A stretch of 64,000 nt of DNA, from positions 695,870 through 759,869 of the forward strand of contig JADCHX010000004.1 of the NCBI GenBank assembly GCA_020248265.1, read 5' to 3'. Numbering within the stretch: position 1 is the first letter of the stretch; every line of letters begins with the position of its first letter. The position numbers were made by a program, and so were the translations under genes. Below are positions 34,730 to 49,915 of the stretch, piece after piece. This DNA comes from Rhodocyclaceae bacterium (lineage in GTDB: Bacteria > Pseudomonadota > Gammaproteobacteria > Burkholderiales > CAIKXV01). The notes beneath the pieces were generated by a model. That model did no database searches. It saw only the letters and a program-made list of their open reading frames with translations, and had not been told where the DNA came from.

Positions 34730-34736
34730 GCCGCCG

Positions 34737-35633
34737 ATGACTACCGACGACCCGAGGATGGTTGCACCGATGCCGATCCCGCGCGTGCTGCGCGCGCTCA
34801 GGGGCGCGCAATGGCTGGTCAACGCTTATGCGCTGTACCGGCGCAATCCCGGCGCCTGGGTGCTTTTCCTGCTGGCGCTGCTGGCCGCGATGGTACTCAC
34901 CAGTCAGCTGAAGGTGATCGGTCCGCTGGTGTTCGGCCTGGTGTTCCCGGTGTTCAGCGTCGGCATTGCGCTGGCCGCGCAGGCGGCTGACCGCGGTGAG
35001 CCGGTCGTGCCGGCGCATTTCTTCGGCGGTTTCCGATCGTCGATCGGCGACCTCGTCGCGATCGGTGGCATCTACCTGATCGGCCAGCTGATGATCGTTG
35101 GTTTGATGATGGCGATCGGCGGCGCGCAGGTGGCGCAGGAAATGGCGGCCGGGATGGGGCCCGGGGGCGGGCCTTCTCCGGCCCCGGCACCCGGCGCGCC
35201 AGCCGTGGTGAGTGGGGCGATGGCGCTCGCCGGCCTGGTTGGCCTTTCGCTGCTGGTGCCGCTGCTGCTTGCCACGTGGTTCGCACCGCTGCTCGTTTTC
35301 TTCCACGGCCAGAAGGCCTTGCCATCGCTGCTGGCCAGCCTGGGTGCTGCGCTGCGCAACTGGCGCGCCTTCATGATGTGCTTCGCCTCCCTGCTGTTGG
35401 GGATGATCCTGGTGCGTCTCGTCGTCAGCGTGCTGGTTCTGGTTCCCGGCATCGGACCGATACTGGCGATGGTCTTCCTGGGGATGGTGGTTTCCGTGAT
35501 CGCGCCGGTCGGGTTCATCGCGTTCTACACGTCGTATGTCGACGTATTCGATCCGCGCGACGGCGCCGCGCCCGACGCCACGCCCGACGCCACGCCCGAC
35601 GAGGAGCCCGACCAGAAGCCCGAGGGAGGGTGA
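34737..35633 (+). CDS. BPSS1780-family integral membrane protein
   Basis: A 298-residue membrane protein with about six hydrophobic segments. It opens with VPRVLRA-type residues followed by GAQWLVNAYALYRRNPGAWV, the hallmark of the BPSS1780 family of betaproteobacteria. The function is unknown. A Gly/Pro-rich loop lies near residues 135-160. The tail has a 12-base tandem repeat (35569-35602) encoding PDAT units, probably variable in length. ATG 34737 follows the thrB stop by seven bases, suggesting co-transcription. Confidence 0.82.
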   Translation: MTTDDPRMVAPMPIPRVLRALRGAQWLVNAYALYRRNPGAWVLFLLALLAAMVLTSQLKVIGPLVFGLVFPVFSVGIALAAQAADRGEPVVPAHFFGGFRSSIGDLVAIGGIYLIGQLMIVGLMMAIGGAQVAQEMAAGMGPGGGPSPAPAPGAPAVVSGAMALAGLVGLSLLVPLLLATWFAPLLVFFHGQKALPSLLASLGAALRNWRAFMMCFASLLLGMILVRLVVSVLVLVPGIGPILAMVFLGMVVSVIAPVGFIAFYTSYVDVFDPRDGAAPDATPDATPDEEPDQKPEGG

Positions 35634-35655
35634 GGTCGCTCCGGCGTATCGATCC

Positions 35656-40924
<5,269 letters not shown>

Positions 40925-40977
40925 TCGCACAGTCGTGAGGTTCGCGCTACAGTAGTACCTCAAGTGCGGAGGCGGTG

Positions 40978-41496
40978 ATGAGCGTTCCAGTGTCCAGACG
41001 TACCTTGCTCCAGCGTGCCGGGGTGGTGGCGCTTGCTGCAGTTGCGGCCGGCTGCGGATTCACGCTGCGCGGCTCCACGAACATTCCGTTCGATACGCTG
41101 TTCCTGCAGGGCGCCGAGAACACGGCATTCGCCGTGGAGCTCAAGCGCAACATCCTGGCCAACCGCAACGTCCGCGTCGTCGACGACGCCAAGCTCGCAC
41201 AGGCGACCTTGCAGATCACCGGTGTCGCCCAGGAGCGGCGCATCCTGTCGCTGTCGGGCGCGGGGCGGGTGCGTGAGTTCCAGCTGATCTACCGGGTGTC
41301 CTATCGCGTGCACGACGGCAAGGGGCGCGAGTTCATCCCGCCGGGAGACGTCGTGCTGCGCCGGGACATCACCTATAACGACTCGCAGGTGCTCGCGAAG
41401 GAACAGGAAGAGATCCTCCTGGTGCGCGACATGCAGAGCGATGCCGTGCAGCAGCTGATCCGCCGGTTGTCGACCGCGCGCCTCGCCGCTTCCTGA
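40978..41496 (+). CDS. lptE: LPS-assembly lipoprotein LptE
   Basis: A 172-residue lipoprotein with a signal peptide (about 8-25) and a lipobox AAGC, followed by GFTLRGSTNIPFDTLFLQG, the LptE start motif. LptE plugs the LptD outer-membrane barrel and helps insert lipopolysaccharide. It has the standard place between leuS and holA. ATG 40978 is preceded by GGAGG; GTG 40975 is a possible alternative start. Confidence 0.93.
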   Translation: MSVPVSRRTLLQRAGVVALAAVAAGCGFTLRGSTNIPFDTLFLQGAENTAFAVELKRNILANRNVRVVDDAKLAQATLQITGVAQERRILSLSGAGRVREFQLIYRVSYRVHDGKGREFIPPGDVVLRRDITYNDSQVLAKEQEEILLVRDMQSDAVQQLIRRLSTARLAAS

Positions 41497-41514
41497 CCGC
41501 CCGGACGCACCGCG

Positions 41515-42546
41515 ATGCGCATCGGCGCCGATGACCTTGCCGCCGCGCTGCGGCGGCCGCTCGGGCCGCTGTACACGGTGGTGGCCAACGAGCCGCTGCT
41601 CGGCCACGAGGCGCTTGCCGCGCTGCGGGCCCGGGCGCTGGCGGAGGGTTACGACGAACGCACGGTACTCACCAGCGAATCCGGCTTCCGCTGGGAGGCG
41701 CTGCGCGCGGCCGGCGACTCGCTGTCGCTGTTCGCGTCGCGGCGGCTGGTCGAGGTACGCGTCCCGACTGGCAAGCCCGGGCGCGAGGGGGGGCAGGCGC
41801 TCGCCGATTACGCGAAACGGTTGCCGCCGGACACGGTCACACTGGTGAGCCTGCCCGCGCTCGACTGGTCCGGCATGAAGGCGGCGTGGCTCAAGGCCCT
41901 GGAGGCAGCCGGCGTACTCGTGATGGCCGACCCGTTTCCGCGCGACCGGCTGGTCGACTGGATCGAGGCGCGGCTCGCGAAGAACGGCCAGCGCGCAGCG
42001 CACGACACCCTCGCGTTCCTTGCCGACCGGGTGGAAGGCAACCTGTCGGCCGCGAACCAGGAGGTCGAGAAGCTCGCACTGTCGTTCGAGCCGGGCGAAC
42101 TGTCGTTCGAGCAGGTCAGCGGTTCAGTGCTCGACGTCAGCCGCTTCGACCTGCGAGCGCTCGGTGCGGCGATGCTCGACGGCGACCGGACGCAACTGGT
42201 GCGCATGATCGACGGCCTGCGCGCGGAGGGCTCGCCGCTGCCGCTGGTCACCTGGACGCTCGCGCACGAACTGCGCGCGCTGGTCGGCGTACACGATGCG
42301 CTGGATGCCGGGCGCCAGAAGGCTGCCGCGCTGCGCGAGGCCGGCGTGTTCGGCCCGCGGAGCGATTCGATCGGCCGTGCCGCCAGCCGGATCGATGCGC
42401 GCCGTGCGCGCCGTGCCCTGCGCGCGGTGGGCGAGATCGATCGTGCATCGAAGGGCCTCGGCACGCGCGATCCGTGGCAGCTCATCACCGCGTTGTGCCT
42501 CGGGTTGTCGGGCATGCCGAAGCGTCCGGCACCGCGGTCCGGTTGA
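41515..42546 (+). CDS. holA: DNA polymerase III subunit delta
   Basis: A 343-residue HolA, the clamp-loader subunit that opens the beta sliding clamp. The N-terminal AAA-like domain has [16 protein letters not shown] near 19-34, the middle has [21 protein letters not shown] residues (here [17 protein letters not shown]) near 180, and the C-terminal collar domain follows. It lies 18 bases after lptE, in the usual order before proA. Confidence 0.95.
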   Translation: MRIGADDLAAALRRPLGPLYTVVANEPLLGHEALAALRARALAEGYDERTVLTSESGFRWEALRAAGDSLSLFASRRLVEVRVPTGKPGREGGQALADYAKRLPPDTVTLVSLPALDWSGMKAAWLKALEAAGVLVMADPFPRDRLVDWIEARLAKNGQRAAHDTLAFLADRVEGNLSAANQEVEKLALSFEPGELSFEQVSGSVLDVSRFDLRALGAAMLDGDRTQLVRMIDGLRAEGSPLPLVTWTLAHELRALVGVHDALDAGRQKAAALREAGVFGPRSDSIGRAASRIDARRARRALRAVGEIDRASKGLGTRDPWQLITALCLGLSGMPKRPAPRSG

Positions 42547-42610
42547 TCGGGCGCAGGCGGGCAGGGCAGGAAACCGGATAGACTTCAGGCCCCTCGCACG
42601 GGTCAACGTC

Positions 42611-43867
42611 ATGGATGTCCAGAGTTACATGGTTTCGGTCGGCAAGGCTGCGCGTGCGGCCGCGCGGGCGATCGCGCGCGCCGACACCGCCACCAAGAAT
42701 CGCGCCTTGCTCGCCGCAGCCAGCGCACTGACCCGCGGCGCAGACGCCCTGCTCGCGGCGAATGCGCGCGATGTGGAGGCGGCGCGCGAGGCTGGCCTCG
42801 ATGCGCCGATGGTCGACCGGCTCACGCTGTCGACGAAGACGATCGCGACGATGGCACAGGGCCTGGGCGAAGTCGCCGCACTGCCCGATCCGGTCGGCGA
42901 GATCACCGGGTTGCGCTTCCGCCCGTCGGGCATCCAGGTCGGGCACATGCGGGTACCGCTCGGCGTGGTGGGCATCATCTACGAATCGCGGCCGAACGTG
43001 ACGGTCGAGGCTGCATCGCTGTGCCTCAAGTCGGGCAACGCGACCGTGCTGCGCGGCGGCTCGGAAGCGGCGCACTCGAACCAGGCGATCGCCGCGTGCG
43101 TGCACCAGGGGCTGCGCGAGGCGGGTTTGCCGGAGGATGTCGTGCAGGTGCTGTCGACGACCGACCGTGCCGCGGTGGGACGGATGATCACGATGCCCGA
43201 GTACATCGACGTGATCGTCCCGCGCGGCGGCAAGGGCCTGATCGAGCGAATCTCGGCCGAGGCGCGGGTGCCGGTGATCAAGCACCTCGACGGCGTGTGC
43301 CACGTGTACATCGATGCTGCGGCCGACCTCGACAAGGCTGTGCGCATCGCCGACAACGCGAAGACGCAGCGGCTGTCTACCTGCAATACGATGGAAACGC
43401 TGCTGGTCGATCGGCCGGTCGCCGCTGCGGTGCTGCCGCGGCTGGCGGCAGTCTATCGCGAGAAGGGTATCGAACTGCGCGGCGACGCGGCGGCGCGCGC
43501 GCTGGTCCCGGGGATGCACGAGGCAACCGAGGCCGACTGGTATGCCGAGTACCTCGACGCGATCCTGGCGGTGCGCATCGTCGACGGGCTCGACCAGGCG
43601 ATCGAGCACATCGCGCGCTACGGCTCGCAGCACACCGATGCGATCGTCACCGAAGACCTGTCGCGCGCGCGGCGGTTCCTGCGCGAAGTCGACTCCAGTT
43701 CGGTGATGGTCAATGCCTCGACCCGGTTCGCCGACGGCTTCGAATACGGGCTCGGTGCCGAGATCGGCATCTCGACCGACCGCCTGCATGCACGCGGACC
43801 GGTCGGCCTCGAGGGGCTCACCAACCAGAAGTGGGTGGTCATCGGCGACGGACAGGTCCGCACCTAG
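42611..43867 (+). CDS. proA: Glutamate-5-semialdehyde dehydrogenase (gamma-glutamyl phosphate reductase)
   Basis: A 418-residue ProA, which reduces gamma-glutamyl phosphate with NADPH in proline synthesis. Family blocks are [20 protein letters not shown] near 117-136, [15 protein letters not shown] near 139-153, [10 protein letters not shown] near 202-211, and the catalytic-Cys region [14 protein letters not shown] near 255-268. The C-terminal [20 protein letters not shown] is typical. The proB gene is not in this window, which is usual for betaproteobacteria. Confidence 0.97.
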   Translation: MDVQSYMVSVGKAARAAARAIARADTATKNRALLAAASALTRGADALLAANARDVEAAREAGLDAPMVDRLTLSTKTIATMAQGLGEVAALPDPVGEITGLRFRPSGIQVGHMRVPLGVVGIIYESRPNVTVEAASLCLKSGNATVLRGGSEAAHSNQAIAACVHQGLREAGLPEDVVQVLSTTDRAAVGRMITMPEYIDVIVPRGGKGLIERISAEARVPVIKHLDGVCHVYIDAAADLDKAVRIADNAKTQRLSTCNTMETLLVDRPVAAAVLPRLAAVYREKGIELRGDAAARALVPGMHEATEADWYAEYLDAILAVRIVDGLDQAIEHIARYGSQHTDAIVTEDLSRARRFLREVDSSSVMVNASTRFADGFEYGLGAEIGISTDRLHARGPVGLEGLTNQKWVVIGDGQVRT

Positions 43868-43882
43868 CGAGCCGTGCCTGGC

Positions 43883-44707
43883 TCAGCGCGAGTCCAGCCG
43901 GGCGTAGACATCGCCCGAGTTCGCATCGGCCGGCAGCGCACGCAGCCAGTCGGCCATTGCGGCTCCATCGAGCCATGACGGGTGCACCAGCGACTGGCTC
44001 TCGCCGAGGGCGGCGTTGAAGCGATAGCTGCCGATCCGGGCACAGCGCTCGATGCAGGAAAGGGCGATCCCGGGCTGGATCGTCGTGAATTCGAACGACA
44101 GGGCGGGTACGGCTGTCTGCAGGCCCTGCAGCACGTCGAGTTCCAGGCCTTCGACATCGATCTTCACGAACGCCGGCAGTCCGTGGCGCGCGATCAGCGC
44201 ATCGAGCGTGGTCACCGGTACGGTCACCGTTTCCGTCCAGCGCTGGCCCTCCCACCGCGGGGCTCCGTCTGCGGCGGCGATGAATGCCTGGGAGCCGGTG
44301 GCCACCGTCGGGTTGGGCAGGTTCAGGTGCAGGTCCAGGTGGCCTTCGGCCGCGCCGATCGCGGCATCGACCAGCGCGACCGCGGCGTCGCGTCCGTGCA
44401 GGCCGCGCAGCACCCGCACCAGCATCGGCTGGGGTTCTACCGCGACGACGCGACAGCCGAGCCGGCGGAAACAGGCAATCCGGTCGCCGACATGACTGCC
44501 GATGTCGAAAGCGAGGTCTCCCGGCGCGAGGAACTGCCGGTACAGCGCGTCCATGCCGCGATGCCGGTAGCGGTCTCGGATGCGGTAGATCCACAGCGAT
44601 CGCAGCACGCCCCAGGCCTGGAGCAGCCGGCGTACGGTACGTCCCGCGAGGGCGGGTGGCGGGGGTGAGCTTCCGGGCGACCGGTCGGGCGAAGCAGCGT
44701 CTGGCAT
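43883..44707 (-). CDS. FkbM family methyltransferase
   Basis: A 274-residue SAM-dependent methyltransferase of the FkbM family. The SAM site is FDIGSHVGDRIACFRRLG near residues 68-85 with VVAVEPQP near 87-94, and the C-terminal VKIDVEGLELDVLQGL near 180-195 is the FkbM hallmark. A Pro/Ser-rich N-terminus of about 25 residues precedes the domain. The family O-methylates sugars or polyketides; the substrate here is unknown. It is convergent with proA and stands alone. Confidence 0.87.
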   Translation of the reverse strand: MPDAASPDRSPGSSPPPPALAGRTVRRLLQAWGVLRSLWIYRIRDRYRHRGMDALYRQFLAPGDLAFDIGSHVGDRIACFRRLGCRVVAVEPQPMLVRVLRGLHGRDAAVALVDAAIGAAEGHLDLHLNLPNPTVATGSQAFIAAADGAPRWEGQRWTETVTVPVTTLDALIARHGLPAFVKIDVEGLELDVLQGLQTAVPALSFEFTTIQPGIALSCIERCARIGSYRFNAALGESQSLVHPSWLDGAAMADWLRALPADANSGDVYARLDSR

Positions 44708-44870
44708 CGGCAGGGCAGGGGGGGATAGGAGACCGGCGCACAGGATACCGGTCGGCGACGCGCATGGGCGGCGGCCGCGCGCTGCCCGCCGACAGGGCGC
44801 GCCGGTACTGGCCGGCAGATCGCGGTAAGCTCATGACAGGTCGAATACGGCGAACACAGGCGAACGCACG

Positions 44871-46694
44871 ATGCCCCCAGCAATCGAAGTGAAAGTCCCC
44901 GACATCGGCGACTTCAAGGATCTTCCGATCATCGACATCCTGGTCAAGCCGGGCGATACGGTCGGGCCGGAAGACCCGCTGGTTTCGCTGGAGTCCGACA
45001 AGGCGACGATGGACGTACCGTCGCCCGCTGCGGGCGTGGTGAAGGAAATCGCGGTCAAGGTGGGCGACAAGGTGTCCGAGGGCAGCCTGATCCTGCTGCT
45101 CGAGGCGCAGACGCAGGCGCCTGCCGGGGCCGCGAAGGCCGTGGCAGCCGCCATCGCACCCGCCACCCCGGCTGCACCCGCGGGACCTGCGCCTGCTGCC
45201 GCGCCGCCGGCTGCCACTGCCGCAGCCCCGGCCCCGGCGCCAGCGTTCGGCGGCACGGCCAGCCTCGACTGCGACGTGCTGGTGCTCGGCGGCGGTCCCG
45301 GCGGCTACTCGGCGGCCTTCCGCGCAGCCGACCTCGGCAAGCGGGTGGTGCTGGTGGAACGCTACCCGACCCTGGGCGGGGTCTGCCTGAACGTCGGCTG
45401 CATTCCGTCCAAGGCCCTGCTGCATGTCGCGGCCGTGATGGACGAAGTGAAGCACTTCGGCGAGATCGGCATCACCTTCGATGCGCCGAAGATCGACATC
45501 GACCGGTTGCGTGCGCACAAGTCGAAGGTGGTCGGCAAGCTCACCGGCGGATTGTCGATGATGGCGAAGGCGCGGCAGGTGACGGTCGTGCGCGGGCTGG
45601 GTACGTTCCTCGACGCGAACCATGTCGAGGTGGTCGAGACCACCGGCAGCGACGACACGCCCGGCGATGCGCGCAAGGTGGTCAGGTTCGCCAGCGCGAT
45701 CATCGCGGTCGGCAGCCAGCCGGTGAAGCTGCCGTTCCTGCCGGACGATCCGCGCATCGTCGACTCCACCGGCGCGCTCGAGCTGCGTTCGATCCCGGCG
45801 AAGATGCTGGTGATCGGCGGCGGCATCATCGGTCTCGAGATGGGTACGGTCTACTCGGCGCTCGGTGCACGCCTCGATGTCGTCGAGATGATGGATTCGC
45901 TGATGCTCGGCGCCGATCGCGATCTCGTCCGGGTCTGGCAGAAGATGAACGAACGGCGCTTCGACAGGGTGATGCTCGGCACGAAGACGGTCGGCGTCGA
46001 AGCCAGGCCGGACGGCCTGTACGCCACGTTCGAAGGCGCCGCTGCGCCGGCCGGCCCGCAGCGCTACGACATGATCCTGAGTTCGGTCGGCCGGGCGCCG
46101 AACGGCAGGAAGATCGCAGCCGAGCGCGCAGGGGTCGACGTCGATGCGCGCGGCTTCATCCCGGTCGACCGGCAGATGCGTACCAGCGCGGCGAACATCT
46201 TCGCGATCGGCGACGTGGTCGGCCAGCCGATGCTCGCGCACAAGGCGGTACACGAGGGCCATGTCGCGGCCGAGGCTGCCGCTGGCGAAAAGAGCTTCTT
46301 CGATGCGCGCGTGATCCCGGCGGTGGCCTACACCGATCCGGAGGTGGCCTGGGTCGGCCTGACCGAAGACGATGCGAAGAAGCAGGGCATCGCCGTCGAG
46401 AAGGGCCTGTTTCCGTGGGCAGCCTCGGGGCGGGCGATCGCCAATGGCCGCGACGAAGGCTTCACCAAGCTGCTGTTCGATGCGTCGACCCATCGCATCG
46501 TCGGCGGCGGCATCGTCGGCACGCATGCCGGCGACCTGATCGGCGAGGTGGCGCTGGCGATCGAGATGGGCTGCGATTCGGTCGACATCGGCAAGACCAT
46601 TCATCCGCACCCGACGCTCGGCGAGTCGATCGGCCTTGCCGCCGAGGCCGCCGAGGGCACCTGCACCGACCTGCCGCCGCCCAGGCGCAGGTGA
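44871..46694 (+). CDS. lpdA: Dihydrolipoyl dehydrogenase with N-terminal lipoyl domain
   Basis: A 607-residue E3 component. An N-terminal lipoyl domain (about 1-80) has the lipoylation site K44 in ESDKATMDVPSP. An Ala/Pro linker (about 82-126) joins it to the E3 core with FAD site VLGGGPGGYSA, redox disulfide C172/C177 (GGVCLNVGCIPSK), NAD site VIGGGIIGLEMG and C-terminal HPHPTLGES. Such lipoyl-E3 fusions serve pyruvate dehydrogenase in betaproteobacteria and Neisseria, usually next to aceE and aceF. Those genes are not adjacent here. Confidence 0.95.
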   Translation: MPPAIEVKVPDIGDFKDLPIIDILVKPGDTVGPEDPLVSLESDKATMDVPSPAAGVVKEIAVKVGDKVSEGSLILLLEAQTQAPAGAAKAVAAAIAPATPAAPAGPAPAAAPPAATAAAPAPAPAFGGTASLDCDVLVLGGGPGGYSAAFRAADLGKRVVLVERYPTLGGVCLNVGCIPSKALLHVAAVMDEVKHFGEIGITFDAPKIDIDRLRAHKSKVVGKLTGGLSMMAKARQVTVVRGLGTFLDANHVEVVETTGSDDTPGDARKVVRFASAIIAVGSQPVKLPFLPDDPRIVDSTGALELRSIPAKMLVIGGGIIGLEMGTVYSALGARLDVVEMMDSLMLGADRDLVRVWQKMNERRFDRVMLGTKTVGVEARPDGLYATFEGAAAPAGPQRYDMILSSVGRAPNGRKIAAERAGVDVDARGFIPVDRQMRTSAANIFAIGDVVGQPMLAHKAVHEGHVAAEAAAGEKSFFDARVIPAVAYTDPEVAWVGLTEDDAKKQGIAVEKGLFPWAASGRAIANGRDEGFTKLLFDASTHRIVGGGIVGTHAGDLIGEVALAIEMGCDSVDIGKTIHPHPTLGESIGLAAEAAEGTCTDLPPPRRR

Positions 46695-46743
46695 GATCCG
46701 GGCCAGGCCTGCCATGATCGCGCCGTCGTGAACCAACCAGAGA

Positions 46744-47181
46744 ATGCGCATGATCGATGCCAGTGGTTGTGAACTCTGCTCGGCACCCGGCGGTGTCGTG
46801 CTGTGGTCGAATGAACACCTGCGCGTGGTGCGCGTCGATGATCCCGACTACCCCGGCTTCCTGCGCGTGATCTGGCAGGGACACGTACGCGAGATGAGCG
46901 ATCTCGACGCGGCGCAGCGGTCCGGCCTGCTCGCGGCGGTGTTCGCCGCCGAGCATGCACTGATCGACCTGCTGCACCCGGACAAGGTGAACCTGGCGAG
47001 CCTGGGCAACATGACGCCGCACCTGCACTGGCATGTGATCCCGCGCTTCCGCGGCGATCCGCACTTCCCCGATCCGGTCTGGGCCGCGCGCCGCGGTGGC
47101 GTTCCGGTCGCGCTGCCGATGCCGGTCGCCGACTACGAGCAGGCCGTCACGGCCGCGATGGCACGGCAGATGCCGGGCTAG
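46744..47181 (+). CDS. HIT family protein
   Basis: A 145-residue histidine-triad protein. The triad is HLHWHVIPRF near residues 93-102, with asparagine in NLASLGNMTPH just before. A CELC pair near residues 9-12 could bind zinc. HIT proteins hydrolyse or transfer nucleotides. Its TAG stop overlaps the phoR stop on the other strand in a shared CTAG, so the two genes end within four bases of each other. ATG 46750 is an alternative start. Confidence 0.9.
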   Translation: MRMIDASGCELCSAPGGVVLWSNEHLRVVRVDDPDYPGFLRVIWQGHVREMSDLDAAQRSGLLAAVFAAEHALIDLLHPDKVNLASLGNMTPHLHWHVIPRFRGDPHFPDPVWAARRGGVPVALPMPVADYEQAVTAAMARQMPG

Positions 47182-48503
47182 ACTGTTGCTGCAGCCGCTA
47201 CCGGTGCCGGGCAGGTCCGGCGGACGGGGAAGATCGCGCTGAAAGTGCTGCCCTGCTCGGGCTCGCTGTCGATCTCCAGCCGTGCCTGGTGGTGCGACAA
47301 CGCGTACTTCACGATGGCCAGGCCGAGGCCTGTGCCGCCGGTCTCGCGCGACCGGCTGCGATCGACGCGGTAGAAGCGCTCGGTCAGGCGCGGGATGTGC
47401 TCCGGCGCAATGCCGATGCCAGTGTCGGTGACCGAAAAAGCGCCGCCGCCATCCTGCGTCGGTCGCCAGCGGATCGTGATTCGTCCCTTGGCCGGGGTGT
47501 AGCGGATCGCGTTGGTCACCAGGTTGAGGAAGGCGCTGCGCAGTTCGCCCTCGGCACCGGTGAGCCAGAGCCCGGCATCGACATCGAGCACGATCTGGTG
47601 ACGGCCTGCGGACAGGGCGACCGCCTCCTGGTGCAGCCCCTGCACCATTCTTGGAACGTCGACCGGCTGTTCCGCGGACGGGCCGCGGGCATTCTCCAGC
47701 CGTGACAGCGTCAACAGGTCCTCGACCAGGTTCTGCATGCGGCTGGTCTGCTGGGTCATCAGCGCCATGGCGCGTTTCTGGAACTCCGGGTCGGGCGTTT
47801 CCTGGTCGTTCAGCGTCTCGAGATAGCCGGCCAGCACGGTGATCGGCGTGCGCAGTTCGTGCGATACGTTGGCCACCAGGTCGCGCCGCATCGCCTCGAG
47901 GCGCTCCCAGCGCGTGATGTCGCGGCTGATCACGAGCTTCTGCTGGTTGCCGTACGGAACGAGCTGCACCGTCAGCGTGGTCTCGCCACCGCGTGCGCCG
48001 CGCAGCACGAACGGTTCGGCGAAGTTCTGCTCGTCGAGGTATTCGACGAACTGCGGCTGGCGCACGATGTAGGTGAGCTGGCGGCCGAGGTCGCGCCGGG
48101 CGTCGATCTCGAAGTAATGCTCCGCGCTCGGGTTGCACCATTCGATCCGGTCGAGTTCATCGAGGATGATCACCGCCTCGTTCATCGCCGCGGTCGCGCT
48201 CTGGAACCGTTCGAGTGCGCTGCGCAGGTCGGCTTCGTTCTGCCGTTGCCGGCGCACCAGCCGTGCAAGGTAGGAAAAGACCTCGGCCCAGATGCCGGAT
48301 CCGTGCGGCACTGGAGTGCCCGGTGGCTGGTCGAGCCAGCGCAGCAGCGCATCCACATGCCAGAGCTGGCGGACATGGAGCAGCAGCAACCAAGCCGCGA
48401 GGCCGGCGAGTGCCGTCACCGTGCCGAAGGCGCCCGCAGCGATGACCGCCAGTACCAGCCAGAGGGCAAGCCATCCTGCGGCTCCTCGCCAGTATCCGCG
48501 CAC
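47178..48503 (-). CDS. phoR: Phosphate regulon sensor histidine kinase PhoR
   Basis: A 441-residue membrane histidine kinase. Two hydrophobic segments occupy about residues 10-45, followed by a PAS domain (about 95-195, MNEAVIILDELDRIEWCNPSAEHYF quoted in part: VIILDELDRIEWCNPSAE), a HisKA domain with phosphoacceptor H215 in VSHELRTP and an ATPase domain with NLVTNAIRYT, DTGIGI and GGTGLGLAIVK. The layout and phoB next door identify PhoR. The start is GTG 48503 with GGAGG upstream. It is 79 bases downstream of phoB. Confidence 0.93.
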   Translation of the reverse strand: MRGYWRGAAGWLALWLVLAVIAAGAFGTVTALAGLAAWLLLLHVRQLWHVDALLRWLDQPPGTPVPHGSGIWAEVFSYLARLVRRQRQNEADLRSALERFQSATAAMNEAVIILDELDRIEWCNPSAEHYFEIDARRDLGRQLTYIVRQPQFVEYLDEQNFAEPFVLRGARGGETTLTVQLVPYGNQQKLVISRDITRWERLEAMRRDLVANVSHELRTPITVLAGYLETLNDQETPDPEFQKRAMALMTQQTSRMQNLVEDLLTLSRLENARGPSAEQPVDVPRMVQGLHQEAVALSAGRHQIVLDVDAGLWLTGAEGELRSAFLNLVTNAIRYTPAKGRITIRWRPTQDGGGAFSVTDTGIGIAPEHIPRLTERFYRVDRSRSRETGGTGLGLAIVKYALSHHQARLEIDSEPEQGSTFSAIFPVRRTCPAPVAAAATV

Positions 48504-48582
48504 CCGGCCTCCTTCCTCGTTCGCGTCTCTAACGGGGGATGCCGGATTCTACTTTGTGCCGCGCATCGCCGTGTGGATGCGC

Positions 48583-49272
48583 TTACGGCGACGCCGACAG
48601 TCGGTAGCCGCTGCCGCGCACCGTCTGCACGAGATGGTCGTGCCCGGTTGGCTCCAGCGCCTTGCGCAGCCGCCGGATGTGGACGTCGACGGTACGCTCC
48701 TCGACGAATACGTGGTCGCCCCAGACCTGGTCGAGCAGCTGCACGCGCGAGTGGACCCGCTCGGCATGGGTCATGAGGTAGTGCAGCAGCCGGAATTCCG
48801 TCGGGCCGAGCGCCACTGGCAAGTCACCAGCGGTCACGCGGTGGCTGGCCGGATCGATCTGCAGGCCACCGATCTCGACGCGGTCGTCGGTCGCCTCGGG
48901 CGCGCGCCGCCGCAGCACTGCCTTGATCCGGGCGTTGAGTTCGCGCGGCGAGAACGGCTTTGTGATGTAGTCGTCGGCGCCCGTTTCCAGCCCGAGCAGC
49001 TTGTCATGCTCTTCCGCGCGCGCCGTGAGCATGATGATCGGTACTTCACGGGTGCGCCGGTCGGACTTCATGCGTTTCGCGAACGCGATGCCGGATTGCC
49101 CGGGCAGCATCCAGTCGAGCAGCACGAGGTCGGGCAGGGAGTCGCGCACCAGGTTCAGCGCCTGCTCGGCCGAGTCCGCGCGCATCGGCTCGTGGCCGGC
49201 CTGGCGGAGGTTGTACGCGATCAGTTCCTGGATGGCGGGTTCGTCTTCGACGACCAGTATCGTGGCGGGCAT
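48583..49272 (-). CDS. phoB: Phosphate regulon response regulator PhoB
   Basis: A 229-residue OmpR/PhoB-family response regulator. The receiver domain has acidic residues at D10 and phosphoacceptor D53 (LLDWMLPG), with [20 protein letters not shown] near 103-122. The winged-helix domain has [22 protein letters not shown] and [14 protein letters not shown], ending [11 protein letters not shown]. It activates phosphate-starvation genes. A Pho-box-like direct repeat lies 73-90 bases upstream, suggesting autoregulation. Confidence 0.96.
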   Translation of the reverse strand: MPATILVVEDEPAIQELIAYNLRQAGHEPMRADSAEQALNLVRDSLPDLVLLDWMLPGQSGIAFAKRMKSDRRTREVPIIMLTARAEEHDKLLGLETGADDYITKPFSPRELNARIKAVLRRRAPEATDDRVEIGGLQIDPASHRVTAGDLPVALGPTEFRLLHYLMTHAERVHSRVQLLDQVWGDHVFVEERTVDVHIRRLRKALEPTGHDHLVQTVRGSGYRLSASP

Positions 49273-49344
49273 CGATACTCCTGCAAGGTACGGCGGTCGG
49301 GATTGACCAGCCGCTGTTCAGCCTCTGGATTGTATGAAGGCAGT

Positions 49345-49362
49345 GTGACGGTGCGGTGACGG
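49345..49362 (-). promoter_or_regulatory. Pho-box-like direct repeat upstream of phoB
   Basis: Read on the minus strand the site is CCGTCACCGCACCGTCAC: two CCGTCAC units with a four-base spacer, that is, an 11-base period. This matches the Pho box layout (CTGTCAT-N4-CTGTCAC) with T-to-C changes. It is well placed for PhoB activation of phoBR. The same DNA also lies upstream of the divergent DUF971 gene. Confidence 0.5.
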
Positions 49363-49430
49363 TGCGGCGTGGGTCGCCCGTACGCGTATCATGCGCCCGT
49401 GTTCTTCCCCGCAGCTGCGCAGGCGCCCCG

Positions 49431-49841
49431 ATGCACGATCCCTCCGCCCCTCCCGCCGCCGTGCCGGCCGCACCCGCCGCCGCGCCGGTTCCCACCGACC
49501 TGGTGCTGCACCAGACGTCGAACCGGCTCGAGGTCACCTTTTCCGACGGCCGCAGCTTTTCGCTGCCCACCGAGTTCCTGCGCGTGCATTCGCCGTCCGC
49601 CGAGGTGCGCGGACACGGGCCGGGCGAGGGCACGCTGCAGGTCGGCAAACGGGGCGTGACGATCACCGACATCGATCCGGTGGGCACGTATGCGGTGAAG
49701 CTGGTGTTTTCGGACGGCCACGATACCGGCATCTTTTCCTGGGCTTTGCTCTACGATTACGGTTCGAATCAGGACACGATGTGGGCGCGCTACCTGCAGC
49801 GGCTGGATGCAGCGAAAGGCAGTCGCGACCCGGAGCGTTGA
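49431..49841 (+). CDS. DUF971 (gamma-butyrobetaine hydroxylase N-terminal-like) protein
   Basis: A 136-residue protein with a Pro/Ala-rich N-terminus (1-22) and a DUF971 domain: [20 protein letters not shown] near 26-45, [15 protein letters not shown] near 49-63 and the ending SWALLYDYG. The domain resembles the N-terminal zinc-finger-like part of gamma-butyrobetaine hydroxylase; its bacterial function is unknown. It commonly precedes ubiE in betaproteobacteria, as here (74 bases). Confidence 0.87.
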   Translation: MHDPSAPPAAVPAAPAAAPVPTDLVLHQTSNRLEVTFSDGRSFSLPTEFLRVHSPSAEVRGHGPGEGTLQVGKRGVTITDIDPVGTYAVKLVFSDGHDTGIFSWALLYDYGSNQDTMWARYLQRLDAAKGSRDPER

Positions 49842-49915
49842 GGCGGGCGCGCCGCAGGCCGCCTCCGCTGCGCTTCATGGCAGAGCGGCCAGGGCAACAG
49901 GGTGAAAGGAATGCG

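Noticed and set aside
35569..35602. 12-base tandem repeat as a minisatellite of interest
   Set aside because: It has fewer than three copies, within the low-complexity tail of a membrane protein. It is noted in that gene's entry only.
43839..46751. A 970-codon minus-strand frame over lpdA
   Set aside because: It is antisense to a dihydrolipoyl dehydrogenase with all motifs. The real minus-strand gene there is the FkbM methyltransferase in another frame.
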